This document shows positions 8,322-16,096 of a DNA stretch of 64,000 nucleotides, in pieces. This DNA is from DASXYG01 sp036502625 (GTDB lineage Bacteria > Actinomycetota > Actinomycetes > Streptosporangiales > Streptosporangiaceae), in the NCBI GenBank assembly GCA_036502625.1, contig DASXYG010000026.1:1-64000 (forward strand). Reading direction: 5' to 3'. The notes beneath the pieces were generated by a model. The model searched no databases. It was not told where the DNA came from and worked only from the letters and a program-made list of their open reading frames with translations. The position numbers were made by a program, and so were the translations under genes. Every line of letters begins with the position of its first letter. Position 1 is the stretch's first letter.

Positions 8322-8948
8322 ATGATCGGTGACGAGATGATCACGGCAGCGACGGCGGAGCAGGCCGGCGGCCACCGCGGGGGCCGCCCCCGCAGCGAGC
8401 GCGCGGACAAGGCGATCATCGAGGCGACCCTCGACCTGCTCGCCGCCGAAGGCGGGGTGGACGCCGTCTCCATCGAGGCGGTGGCCGCCCGCGCCGGGGT
8501 CGGCAAGACGACGATCTACCGGCGCTGGCCCGGCAAGGAGTCGCTGATCGTCGACGCGCTCGCCGCGATCAAGGCGCCGCCGCCCGAGCCGCTGGGGGAG
8601 TCCGTACGCGACGACCTCATCGCGCAGCTCGACGCCAAGCGCATGGACACCATGGACCCGCGGCTCGGCTGCCTGTTCTGGACCGTGCAGAGCAGCGCCG
8701 AGAAGTATCCCGAGCTGGCCCAGCAGTACGCCGCGCGCATCGTGGAGCCGCGCCGCGACAAGCTGCGCCAGATCGTCCGCCGCGGCATCGAGGCCGGCGA
8801 GATCCGCGCCGACCTCGACATCGACGTGTCGCTGCTGTTCCTGTCCGGCGCGGTGCACAACCGCAACCGCTTCCCGGCCGAACCGCTGCCCGACGACTAC
8901 ATCACCCGCGTCGTCGACCTCTTCCTCGACGGCGCGCGCACGCGCTGA
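8322..8948 (+). CDS. TetR-family regulator of the MFS exporter
   Basis: A 208-residue TetR repressor. The N-terminal helix-turn-helix (about residues 25-72) contains the signature VAARAGVGKTTIYRRWPGKESLI. The C-terminal half is an all-helical ligand/dimer domain of the TetR_C type. It is encoded just after the exporter, so it most likely represses the pair through the palindrome at 6524-6541. The start may be ATG 8322 or ATG 8337. A hairpin terminator follows. Confidence 0.9.
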   Translation: MIGDEMITAATAEQAGGHRGGRPRSERADKAIIEATLDLLAAEGGVDAVSIEAVAARAGVGKTTIYRRWPGKESLIVDALAAIKAPPPEPLGESVRDDLIAQLDAKRMDTMDPRLGCLFWTVQSSAEKYPELAQQYAARIVEPRRDKLRQIVRRGIEAGEIRADLDIDVSLLFLSGAVHNRNRFPAEPLPDDYITRVVDLFLDGARTR

Positions 8949-8955
8949 CCTCGGC

Positions 8956-8988
8956 CGTCCTGACCCCTGCAGGGGCGGGGCCAGGACG
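8956..8988. terminator. Bidirectional terminator hairpin
   Basis: Outer arms CGTCCTG/CAGGACG and inner arms CCCC/GGGG form a hairpin between the convergent TetR gene and nadE. Confidence 0.7.
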
Positions 8989-8993
8989 ACGGG

Positions 8994-10763
8994 TCACCGC
9001 GAACGCGGCTCACGCCAGCGGTTCGTGATCGGGAGGCGGCGGTCTCTGCCGAAGTTCTTCGGGGTGATTTTCGGGCCCGGGGGGTACTGGCGGCGCTTGT
9101 ACTCCGCGCGGTCCACCAGGGCGATGACCCGGTCCACCAGGGCCGGGTCGTGTCCTGCCGCGGTCAGGGCGGCGCGGCCCATGTCCTTCTCGACGTAGTC
9201 GTCGAGGACGGCGTCGAGCACGGTGTAGTCGGGCAGGGAGTCGGTGTCGAGCTGGCCGGGGGCCAGTTCGGCGCTCGGCGGCTTGCTGATCGAGTGCTCC
9301 GGGATGGGCGGGGTGGTGCCCTGGGCCTCCGCCCGGGCGTTGCGCCACCGCGCCAGCGCCCACACCATCGTCTTCGGCACGTCCTTGATCGGCGCGAAGC
9401 CGCCCGCGGAGTCGCCGTAGAGGGTGGAGTAGCCGGTCGCGATCTCCGACTTGTTGCCGGCCGTCAGCACCAGGTGGCCGTGCTCGTTGGACAGCGCCAT
9501 CCAGATCACCGCGCGCACCCGCGCCTGGAGGTTCTCCGCCGCCAGGCCGCCGAGGTCGAGGTCGGCGTCGAAGGCCTCGACGATGCCGGCGATCGCGATC
9601 GTACGGGCGTGCAGGCCCTGCCGCTTGACGAGGTCGTCGGCGTCGGAGACGGAGTGCTCGGTGGAGTAGCGGCTGGGCAGCAGCACGACGTGCACGTTGT
9701 CCGGGCCGATCGCGTCGGCGGCGACGGTGGCCGCGAGCGCGGAGTCGATGCCGCCCGACAGGCCGAGGATCACCGACGCGAACCCGTTCTTGCGTGCGTA
9801 GTCGCGGGTGCCGAGCACCAGCGCGGCGTACACCTCCGCATGGTCGTCCAGCGGCTCGGCGACCGCCGGCGCCTGCGGCTCGTACGGCTCGACCGGTGCG
9901 GCGGACAGCTCGACGTGGTCGACGGTGATCTCCGTGCCGTCGCCCGCGTCGTACGGGCCGGGTCCGGGCGCGGTGGCGGCCGCGGGCAGCTCCAGGTCGG
10001 TGACCAGGAGGTCCTCGGTGAACTGCGGGGCGCGGGCCACGAGCCCGCCGTCGGCGCCGACCACGAGCGAGTCGCCGTCGAAGACCAGTTCGTCCTGGCC
10101 GCCGACCAGGTTGACGTACGCGAGCGCCGCGCCGGCCTCGCGTGCCCGCCGGGCGCAGAGGTCGAGGCGCACGTCGTCCTTGTCGCGCTCGTACGGCGAC
10201 GCGTTCACGGTGACCAGCAGGCCCGCGCCGGCCCGCGCGACCACCGACACCGGGCCGCCGTCCTGCCAGAGGTCCTCGCAGACCGCGATCGCCACGTCGA
10301 CGCCGTGCAGCCGTACGACGGGCAGCCGGTCGCCGGGCACGAAGTAGCGGTACTCGTCGAAGACGCCGTAGTTCGGCAGGTGGTGCTTTGCCGACCGGGT
10401 GGCCACCCGTCCGCCGTACAGCGTCGCGACGGCGTCCTGCGGCGCGCCGGCCGGGCGGCCCACGCGCGGCGCCGCCTCCGCGCGGCGGTCGAGGTAGCCG
10501 ACGACCACGGCGAGATCGCCGAGGCCCGCGTCGGCCAGGCGGCCGGCGACGGACTCCAGCCGGTCGCGCGACGCCGCCACGAACGACGCGCGCAGCGCGA
10601 GGTCCTCGACCGGGTAGCCGGTCAGCGCCATCTCGGGGAACGCGACCAGATGCGCGCCCGAGTCGTACGCGCGCCGCGACCACTCGACGACCAGATCGGC
10701 GTTCCCGTCGAGGTCACCGACCGTAGCGTTCACCTGAGCCAGAGCGATCCGCAACTGTGCCAC
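8994..10763 (-). CDS. nadE: Glutamine-dependent NAD+ synthetase
   Basis: A 589-residue two-domain NadE that amidates deamido-NAD+ using ATP and glutamine. The N-terminal nitrilase-type glutaminase has its Glu-Lys-Cys triad in FPEMALTGYP, SAKHHLPNYG and VAVCEDLWQ. The C-terminal ATP-pyrophosphatase has the P-loop GLSGGIDSALAA and the TAGNKSEIATGYSTLYGD stretch. Length suits actinobacterial enzymes. The GTG start has no ribosome site but a TAAGCT box seven bases upstream, so the mRNA is probably leaderless. In Streptomyces nadE is also close to glnA2/glnE. Confidence 0.97.
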   Translation of the reverse strand: MAQLRIALAQVNATVGDLDGNADLVVEWSRRAYDSGAHLVAFPEMALTGYPVEDLALRASFVAASRDRLESVAGRLADAGLGDLAVVVGYLDRRAEAAPRVGRPAGAPQDAVATLYGGRVATRSAKHHLPNYGVFDEYRYFVPGDRLPVVRLHGVDVAIAVCEDLWQDGGPVSVVARAGAGLLVTVNASPYERDKDDVRLDLCARRAREAGAALAYVNLVGGQDELVFDGDSLVVGADGGLVARAPQFTEDLLVTDLELPAAATAPGPGPYDAGDGTEITVDHVELSAAPVEPYEPQAPAVAEPLDDHAEVYAALVLGTRDYARKNGFASVILGLSGGIDSALAATVAADAIGPDNVHVVLLPSRYSTEHSVSDADDLVKRQGLHARTIAIAGIVEAFDADLDLGGLAAENLQARVRAVIWMALSNEHGHLVLTAGNKSEIATGYSTLYGDSAGGFAPIKDVPKTMVWALARWRNARAEAQGTTPPIPEHSISKPPSAELAPGQLDTDSLPDYTVLDAVLDDYVEKDMGRAALTAAGHDPALVDRVIALVDRAEYKRRQYPPGPKITPKNFGRDRRLPITNRWREPRSR

Positions 10764-10770
10764 GGGGACG

Positions 10771-10776
10771 AGCTTA
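10771..10776 (-). promoter_or_regulatory. -10 box TAAGCT, leaderless nadE
   Basis: TAAGCT on the minus strand ends seven bases before the nadE GTG. No ribosome site is visible, so the transcript probably begins at the start codon. Confidence 0.6.
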
Positions 10777-10897
10777 CGTACCGCCGGCGCGCCCGCCCGG
10801 CACCGGCGGGGCCTTCGGCGTCGCCGCAGGTGAGTGCCGCGCCGCCGGCGAGTTGATCACGTGACGTTCACGACATGGTCACCGCGGCGCATCAGAC

Positions 10898-10926
10898 TTG
10901 CCGGTTGGCGCGTTTGCCGCGATAGT
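10898..10926 (+). promoter_or_regulatory. Candidate promoter of the glutamate ABC operon
   Basis: TTGCCG (10898-10903), a 17-base spacer and GATAGT (10921-10926) give a plausible housekeeping promoter, with a leader of about 60 bases to the GTG at 10993. Confidence 0.45.
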
Positions 10927-10992
10927 GCTCGTTGGCCCGGCAGGTTTCCGTCGCCGTCCGCCGCCGTCATGAGCAGTTCACCGGGAGGAACC

Positions 10993-11820
10993 GTGTTCGT
11001 GTCCCGTCCACCCGCCCGCCTTATGGGGATCGGCGCGGGCCTCGCCGTCGCCGCCCTGCTCGCCTCCGGTTGCGCGAAGAGCGACACGGGGACCAAGACG
11101 GCCAGCGGCGTCAAGCTGGTCACCAAGGGCAAGCTCACCACCTGCACCCACCTGCCGTACCCGCCGTTCCAGTTCCAGCAGGGCGAGAAGGTCGTCGGGT
11201 TCGACGTCGACATGATCGACCTGGTGGCCAAGAAGCTCGGCGTCACGCAGACCGTCGTGGACATGCCGTTCGAGAACATCCAGACCGGCATCGCCCTCAA
11301 CGGTGGCAAGTGCGACATCGCCGCCGCCGGCATGACGATCACCGGCGAGCGCAAGAAGCACATCGACTTCTCCTCGCCGTACTTCAACGCCACGCAGGCG
11401 CTGATGGCCAAGAAGGGCGTCAGCCTGCCCAATGGCATCGCCGACGTGAAGTCCCAGCACCTGCGGCTCGGCTCCCAGGCGTCGACCACCGGCGAGGCGT
11501 ACGCCCAGGACCACAAGGCCGACCCCCGCTCCTACAAGGACTCCGCGGCGCTGCTCAACGGGCTGCGCGGCGGCCAGGTCGACGCGGTCATCCTCGACTA
11601 CCCCGTCATCCAGGGGTGGCTGAAGGACAAGCAGAACGCGAAGTACACCGTGGCCGGGCAGATCGACACCGGTGAGCAGTACGGCTTCGCGGTCAAGAAG
11701 GGCGGCAACCCCGAGCTGCTCAAGACCGTCGACCAGGTCATCGCCTCGGCGAAGAAGGACGGAACGTACAAGAAGCTGTACAACAAGTGGATCGGCCCGA
11801 TGCCGAAGTCGGCGGGTTAG
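10993..11820 (+). CDS. Glutamate-type ABC transporter substrate-binding lipoprotein
   Basis: A 275-residue polar-amino-acid binding protein (SBP_bac_3 family). The signal ends in the lipobox LLASGC with acylated Cys27. The mature domain shows the family phrases PPFQFQQGEKVVGFDVDMIDLVAKKLG, AGMTITGERKKHIDFSSPYF and the tail DGTYKKLYNKWIG. It captures an amino acid, probably glutamate or glutamine judging from the family, and delivers it to the permease encoded next. The GTG start is fixed by GGAGG at 10984-10988. The permease gene follows 8 bases later and then the ATPase gene, forming one operon. The fit is poorer for arginine or cystine binding subfamilies, but specificity is unproven. Confidence 0.88.
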   Translation: MFVSRPPARLMGIGAGLAVAALLASGCAKSDTGTKTASGVKLVTKGKLTTCTHLPYPPFQFQQGEKVVGFDVDMIDLVAKKLGVTQTVVDMPFENIQTGIALNGGKCDIAAAGMTITGERKKHIDFSSPYFNATQALMAKKGVSLPNGIADVKSQHLRLGSQASTTGEAYAQDHKADPRSYKDSAALLNGLRGGQVDAVILDYPVIQGWLKDKQNAKYTVAGQIDTGEQYGFAVKKGGNPELLKTVDQVIASAKKDGTYKKLYNKWIGPMPKSAG

Positions 11821-11828
11821 GCCGGACC

Positions 11829-12665
11829 GTGGCCGCTCCCGCAACATCCGCAGGCGCGGCGCCCGCCGCGCGCATGTCGCCGCGGCGCCGGCGCCGCATC
11901 ATCCTGGCCGGCGAGTACACCCTGTTCGTGGTGGCGGTGCTGGCCGCGGCGCTGCTCGCCGACTGGGGGACGCTGCGCGACAACTTCGCCGACGGCGACG
12001 TCGCGGCGAAGCTGTTCCCCGACATCATCACCGTCGGCCTGCGCAACACCGTGCTGTACACCCTCACCGGGTTCGCGATCGGCCTGGTGCTCGGCATGGT
12101 GATCGCGCTGATGCGGCTGTCGTCCGCGGCGCCGTACCGCTGGGTGGCGCTCGCGTACATCGAGGTGTTCCGCGGCATCCCGGCGCTGCTGGTGTTCATC
12201 TTCATGGGCCCCGGCTTCTCCATCGCGTTCCCCGACCGGGAGATCCCGGGCGGGGTGTTCGGGCAGGCCGCGGTGGCGCTCGGCCTGGTCTCCGCGGCGT
12301 ACATGGCGGAGACGATCCGCGCGGGCATCCAGGCGGTGCCGACCGGGCAGGCCGAGGCGGCGCGCTCGCTCGGCATGTCGCACGGCAGGGCGATGCGCTC
12401 GATCGTCATCCCGCAGGCCCTGCGCATCGTGATCCCGCCGCTGACCAACGAGCTCGTCCTGCTGTTCAAGGACTCCTCGCTGGCGCTGTTCCTCGGCGTG
12501 GTGCTCAGCCAGCGCGAGCTCACGAAGTTCGCCAACGACCTCGCCAACCAGCAGGCGAACAGCACCCCGTACCTCATCGCGGCGCTGTGCTACCTGCTGA
12601 TCACGATCCCCCTCGGCTTCCTCGTACGGCGGCTGGAGGCCAGGCAGAACAGGGGACGCCGATGA
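11829..12665 (+). CDS. Amino-acid ABC transporter permease
   Basis: A 278-residue inner-membrane permease of the HisM/GltK family, with five or so TM helices after a short cytosolic N-tail. The EAA loop that contacts the ATPase is visible as GQAEAARSLGMSHGRAMRSIVIPQALRIVIPP. One permease gene is present rather than the GluC/GluD pair, so it probably homodimerises. The GTG at 11829 is the likely start, nine bases after the upstream stop. Its stop overlaps the ATPase start by four bases (ATGA), indicating translational coupling. Confidence 0.9.
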   Translation: MAAPATSAGAAPAARMSPRRRRRIILAGEYTLFVVAVLAAALLADWGTLRDNFADGDVAAKLFPDIITVGLRNTVLYTLTGFAIGLVLGMVIALMRLSSAAPYRWVALAYIEVFRGIPALLVFIFMGPGFSIAFPDREIPGGVFGQAAVALGLVSAAYMAETIRAGIQAVPTGQAEAARSLGMSHGRAMRSIVIPQALRIVIPPLTNELVLLFKDSSLALFLGVVLSQRELTKFANDLANQQANSTPYLIAALCYLLITIPLGFLVRRLEARQNRGRR

Positions 12666-13453
12666 CCACGACGGACACCGCACCGGCCGTCGAGGTGGCC
12701 GCGCTGCACAAGTCCTTCGGCGACCTCGAGGTGCTGCGCGGCATCGACCTGTCCGTACGCGCGGGCGAGGTGGTGTGCGTGATCGGGCCGTCCGGGTCCG
12801 GCAAGTCGACGCTGCTGCGCTGCATGAACCTCCTGGAGACCCCCACCGGCGGCACCGTGCGCATCGGCGGCGCGGACATCACCGACCCGGACGCCGACAT
12901 CGACGCGATCCGCCGCGGCATCGGCATGGTGTTCCAGCAGTTCAACCTGTTCCCGCACCTCTCCGCGCTGGACAACGTGATGATCGCGCAGCGCAAGGTG
13001 CTGCGCCGCGACCGCGGTGAGGCGCAGCGCGTCGCGAAGGAGAACCTGGCGCGCGTCGGCCTCGCCGACAAGGCCGACTCCTATCCGGCGAAGCTGTCCG
13101 GCGGGCAGCAGCAGCGTGTGGCGATCGCCCGCGCGCTGGCCATGGACCCCGGCGTGATGCTCTTCGACGAGCCGACGTCCGCGCTGGACCCGGAGCTGGT
13201 CGGCGACGTCCTCGGCGTCATGCGGAAGTTGGCGGGCGAGGGGATGACGATGGTCGTCGTCACGCACGAGATGAGCTTCGCGCGCGAGGTGGCCGACCGC
13301 GTGGTGTTCATGGACGGCGGCGTGATCGTCGAGGAGGGCCCGGCCGCGCGCGTGGTCGGCGAGCCCGCGCACGAGCGCACCCGCATGTTCCTGCGCCGCG
13401 TCCTCGACCCGGCGGCGGCCGAGGTCGGCGAGGCCGAGCCCGCCGGCGACTGA
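12662..13453 (+). CDS. Amino-acid ABC transporter ATP-binding protein
   Basis: A 263-residue ABC ATPase of the GlnQ/GluA type that powers uptake with the two preceding gene products. Walker A GPSGSGKST, Q-loop FQQFNLFPHL, signature LSGGQQQRVAIARAL, Walker B VMLFDEPTSALD and the switch His in VVTHEM are all present. Residues after about 245 form a short acidic extension. The ATG overlaps the permease stop by four bases. Confidence 0.95.
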   Translation: MTTTDTAPAVEVAALHKSFGDLEVLRGIDLSVRAGEVVCVIGPSGSGKSTLLRCMNLLETPTGGTVRIGGADITDPDADIDAIRRGIGMVFQQFNLFPHLSALDNVMIAQRKVLRRDRGEAQRVAKENLARVGLADKADSYPAKLSGGQQQRVAIARALAMDPGVMLFDEPTSALDPELVGDVLGVMRKLAGEGMTMVVVTHEMSFAREVADRVVFMDGGVIVEEGPAARVVGEPAHERTRMFLRRVLDPAAAEVGEAEPAGD

Positions 13454-13481
13454 GCGGACGACCGGATCTACCCGCCGGTAC

Positions 13482-13508
13482 GTTACTTGATGGTAACAGC
13501 TATGTAGC
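13482..13508 (+). promoter_or_regulatory. GTnAC-type triple direct-repeat box
   Basis: GTTAC, GTAAC and GTAGC are each separated by exactly six bases, giving an 11-bp period. The first two also form a perfect inverted repeat. The pattern matches the GTnAC-N6-GTnAC sites of OmpR-type regulators AfsQ1 and GlnR in Streptomyces. It lies about 190 bases before the secreted-protein gene and just after the ABC operon. Confidence 0.5.
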
Positions 13509-13635
13509 AAGCGCTTGGCCGAATCATGCGCCCACCTGCGTAAGCGGGCGCCTACGCACCGGCGTACGCGAGAATGTCTCGCTTTCGTCTGGACGCCGCC
13601 TGCTCCTCCGGCTTTATTTATGGGGTGTCAAGCCC

Positions 13636-13655
13636 GGACCGGTGATCACCGGTCC
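13636..13655. promoter_or_regulatory. 20-bp perfect palindrome
   Basis: GGACCGGTGATCACCGGTCC is a perfect palindrome in the leader of the secreted-protein gene, 37 bases before its ATG. It could be an operator or an RNA hairpin near the ribosome site. Its 14-base core recurs at 62064-62077 upstream of ctaC. Confidence 0.6.
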
Positions 13656-13691
13656 CGCTTCCGGCCCCCCGCTTCCGGAAGGAGCACGCCC

Positions 13692-14222
13692 ATGACCCTC
13701 CACATCGGCAGACGAGCGGCGTCCACCGCGGCGATCCTCGCCTTAGGCGCACTCGGCGCGGTCGGCGTACCGGCCGCCGCGAACGCCGCGACCAGCGTCA
13801 CCGCCACGTACACCTGCCACCTGCCCACCGGCGACCAGTCCGGCGACTTCACGGCCGACGTGACCCTCGACCCGGCGGCGCCGACCAGCGGCGGCGCGGT
13901 GAACGTCACCGTGGACCTCACCTCGATCCCGTTCACGGCACCGGTGCAGATCAACTCCTACGACGCCACCCTCGCGATCAACGTGAGCGGCGCGGAGACC
14001 AGCAGCTTCAACGTCACCAAGTCCTCCAGCACCCCGATCCCGGCGAACTCGCCGATCACCGTGACCGGCATGGCCGGCACGTGGACGCCGTCCGCCGCCG
14101 GGTCCGACACGCTGGCGCCCGGCACGGCCACGGTGAACGCGAACGTGGCCATCCTCGGCAACGTCACCGTCACCTGCGAGCCGTCCGGCTCCGTCCCCGG
14201 CGTGCCGGTCACCGTCGGCTGA
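13692..14222 (+). CDS. Small secreted protein, DUF6801-like
   Basis: A 176-residue exported protein. An N-terminal Sec signal (about residues 1-33, ending ANAA) precedes a beta-rich Thr/Ser/Val domain starting ATYTCHLPTGDQ. It has two Cys, in TYTCHLP and VTCEPS near the two ends, which may form a disulphide. This arrangement resembles the DUF6801 secreted family of actinomycetes, whose function is unknown. The start is set by GGAAGGAG at 13677-13684. The long 238-base leader region carries two palindromic elements, suggesting developmental or stress control. A strong hairpin terminator follows. Confidence 0.8.
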   Translation: MTLHIGRRAASTAAILALGALGAVGVPAAANAATSVTATYTCHLPTGDQSGDFTADVTLDPAAPTSGGAVNVTVDLTSIPFTAPVQINSYDATLAINVSGAETSSFNVTKSSSTPIPANSPITVTGMAGTWTPSAAGSDTLAPGTATVNANVAILGNVTVTCEPSGSVPGVPVTVG

Positions 14223-14232
14223 CCCGCGTCGC

Positions 14233-14280
14233 GGCGCCCGGGCCCGTAAGCTCCGCACGGAGATCACGGACCCGGGCGCC
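14233..14280 (+). terminator. Hairpin terminator with T-run
   Basis: GGCGCCCGGG pairs with CCCGGGCGCC, with nested inner pairs CCGT/ACGG and CTCCG/CGGAG, followed by TTT at 14281. Confidence 0.8.
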
Positions 14281-14350
14281 TTTCGTGCGCCGATGCCCCG
14301 CCGTACGGTTGATCCTGGTTTGTGACGGGTGCGGTGAACCGGGAGGACGC

Positions 14351-16096
14351 ATGACCGACGGCAGGAACGCGGACGGCGCAGGCGAGCGGCCCCGCAGCCA
14401 GGAATGGTTCGGCGCGGGCGGCCGATCGGGGATGACCTACCGGTCGTGGATGCGCAATGAGGGGTTCGGCCCCGAGGTGTACGACGGCCGCCCGGTCATC
14501 GGCATCGCCACGACGTGGTCGGAGCTGGCGCCGTGCAACGCCCACCTGCACCGCGTGGCGGAGTCGGTCAAGCGCGGCGTGTGGGAGGCGGGCGGCTTCC
14601 CGCTGGAGTTCCCCGCGATGGCGCTCGGCGAGACGCTCATGCGCCCCACCACGATGCTCTACCGGAACCTGCTGGCCATGGAGGCCGAGGAGCTGATCCG
14701 GGCGAACCCGCTCGACGGCGTGGTGCTGCTGTCCGGCTGCGACAAGACGACGCCCGGCCTGCTGATGGCCGCCGCGAGCGTGGACCTCCCCGCCGTGATG
14801 GTCACCGGCGGGCCGATGCTCAACGGGAAGTTCCGCGGCGAGGACGTCGGCTCGGGCACGCACGTCTGGAAGTTCGAGGCGGACGTCCGCGCGGGCCGGA
14901 TGACCGAGGAGGAGTGCGCCTTCGCCGAGGGCTGCATGGCACGCTCCAACGGCCACTGCATGACGATGGGCACCGCCTCCACCATGGCGTCCATGGCCGA
15001 GGCGCTCGGCATGCAGCTCCCGTACTCGGCCACCTGGCCCGCCGTCGACTCCCGCAGGTACGAGACGGCGCAGCGCGCAGGGCGGCGCATCGTCGGGCTG
15101 GTCCGTGATGAGGTGCGGCCGTCGGCGATCATGACGCGCGACGCGTTCGAGAACGCCATCCGGGTCAACGCGGCCATCGGCGGGTCCACCAACGCGGTCG
15201 TCCACCTGATCGCGCTCGCCGGCCGCCTCGGCGTGCCGCTGGAGCTTGAGGACTTCGACGCGCTGGCCCGCGACGTCCCGACGCTGGTCGACCTCATGCC
15301 CAACGGCCGGTTCCTCATGGAGGACCTCTGCTACGCCGGCGGCCTGCCCGCGGTGATGCGCGAGCTCGGCGACCTCCTGCACACCGGCGCGGCGACCGTC
15401 TCCGGCGCCACCATCGGGGAGAACATCGCCGACGCGGAATGCTGGAACCGCGAGGTCATCCGTACGCTCGCCGACCCGTACCAGGAGGCCGGCACCGGCA
15501 CGGCCGTGCTGCGCGGCAACCTCGCGCCCGGCGGCGCCGTCATCAAGCAGTCGGCCGCGTCACCGCACCTGATGAAGCACCGCGGCCGCGCGCTGGTCTT
15601 CGACGGGCCCGAGGCGTACGGCGCGGTGGCCGAGGACGACGACCTGGACGTCGACGAGAACACGGTGCTGGTCATCCGCAACTGCGGGCCGCGCGGCTAC
15701 CCGGGCATGGCCGAGGTCGCGAACGTGGCCCTGCCGAAGAAGCTGCTGGTCCGCGGCGTGGACGACATGGTGCGCATCTGCGACGGCCGCATGTCCGGCA
15801 CCGCGTACGGCACCGTCGTGCTGCACGTCGCGCCGGAGGCCGCGGTCGGCGGGCCGCTCGCGCTGGTGGAGAGCGGCGACTGGATCACCCTGGACGTCGC
15901 GTCCCGCCGCCTGGAGCTGGAGGTCGACGACGCCGAGCTGGACCGGCGCCGCGCCGCGTGGACGCCACCGCCGCCGCACGCCGCGCGCGGCTGGACCAGG
16001 CTGTACACCGACCACGTCCTCCAGGCCGACCGCGGCGTCGACCTGGACTTCCTCGTCGGCGCCAGCGGCCACGACGTCCCGCGGAACAACCATTGA
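14351..16096 (+). CDS. IlvD/Edd-family sugar-acid (aldonate) dehydratase
   Basis: A 581-residue Fe-S dehydratase. Three cluster Cys positions are present: APCNAHLH, LLSGCDKTTPG (with the Lys that is carbamylated in the family) and SNGHCMTMGT. The motif NAAIGGSTNAVVHL and the C-terminal RNCGPRGYPGMAE and ICDGRMSGT are also clear. The [2Fe-2S] IlvD/Edd clade includes L-arabinonate and D-xylonate dehydratases. GGEDVGSGTHVW and the downstream oxidase favour a sugar-acid dehydratase over the branched-chain-amino-acid enzyme IlvD, but IlvD is not excluded. GGGAGG precedes the ATG. Its stop overlaps the next gene by four bases. Confidence 0.88.
   Translation: MTDGRNADGAGERPRSQEWFGAGGRSGMTYRSWMRNEGFGPEVYDGRPVIGIATTWSELAPCNAHLHRVAESVKRGVWEAGGFPLEFPAMALGETLMRPTTMLYRNLLAMEAEELIRANPLDGVVLLSGCDKTTPGLLMAAASVDLPAVMVTGGPMLNGKFRGEDVGSGTHVWKFEADVRAGRMTEEECAFAEGCMARSNGHCMTMGTASTMASMAEALGMQLPYSATWPAVDSRRYETAQRAGRRIVGLVRDEVRPSAIMTRDAFENAIRVNAAIGGSTNAVVHLIALAGRLGVPLELEDFDALARDVPTLVDLMPNGRFLMEDLCYAGGLPAVMRELGDLLHTGAATVSGATIGENIADAECWNREVIRTLADPYQEAGTGTAVLRGNLAPGGAVIKQSAASPHLMKHRGRALVFDGPEAYGAVAEDDDLDVDENTVLVIRNCGPRGYPGMAEVANVALPKKLLVRGVDDMVRICDGRMSGTAYGTVVLHVAPEAAVGGPLALVESGDWITLDVASRRLELEVDDAELDRRRAAWTPPPPHAARGWTRLYTDHVLQADRGVDLDFLVGASGHDVPRNNH

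Noticed and set aside
10861..10882. GTGAC-N6-GACAT resembling a GlnR/AfsQ1 site before the glutamate ABC operon
   Set aside because: Only the first element fits; the second departs from GAAAC/GTnAC, and the spacing to the promoter is short. Too weak to annotate.
14351..16096. Annotation as branched-chain IlvD
   Set aside because: Not excluded, but the clade-specific motifs and the oxidase partner fit aldonate dehydratases better; no ilv genes are nearby.
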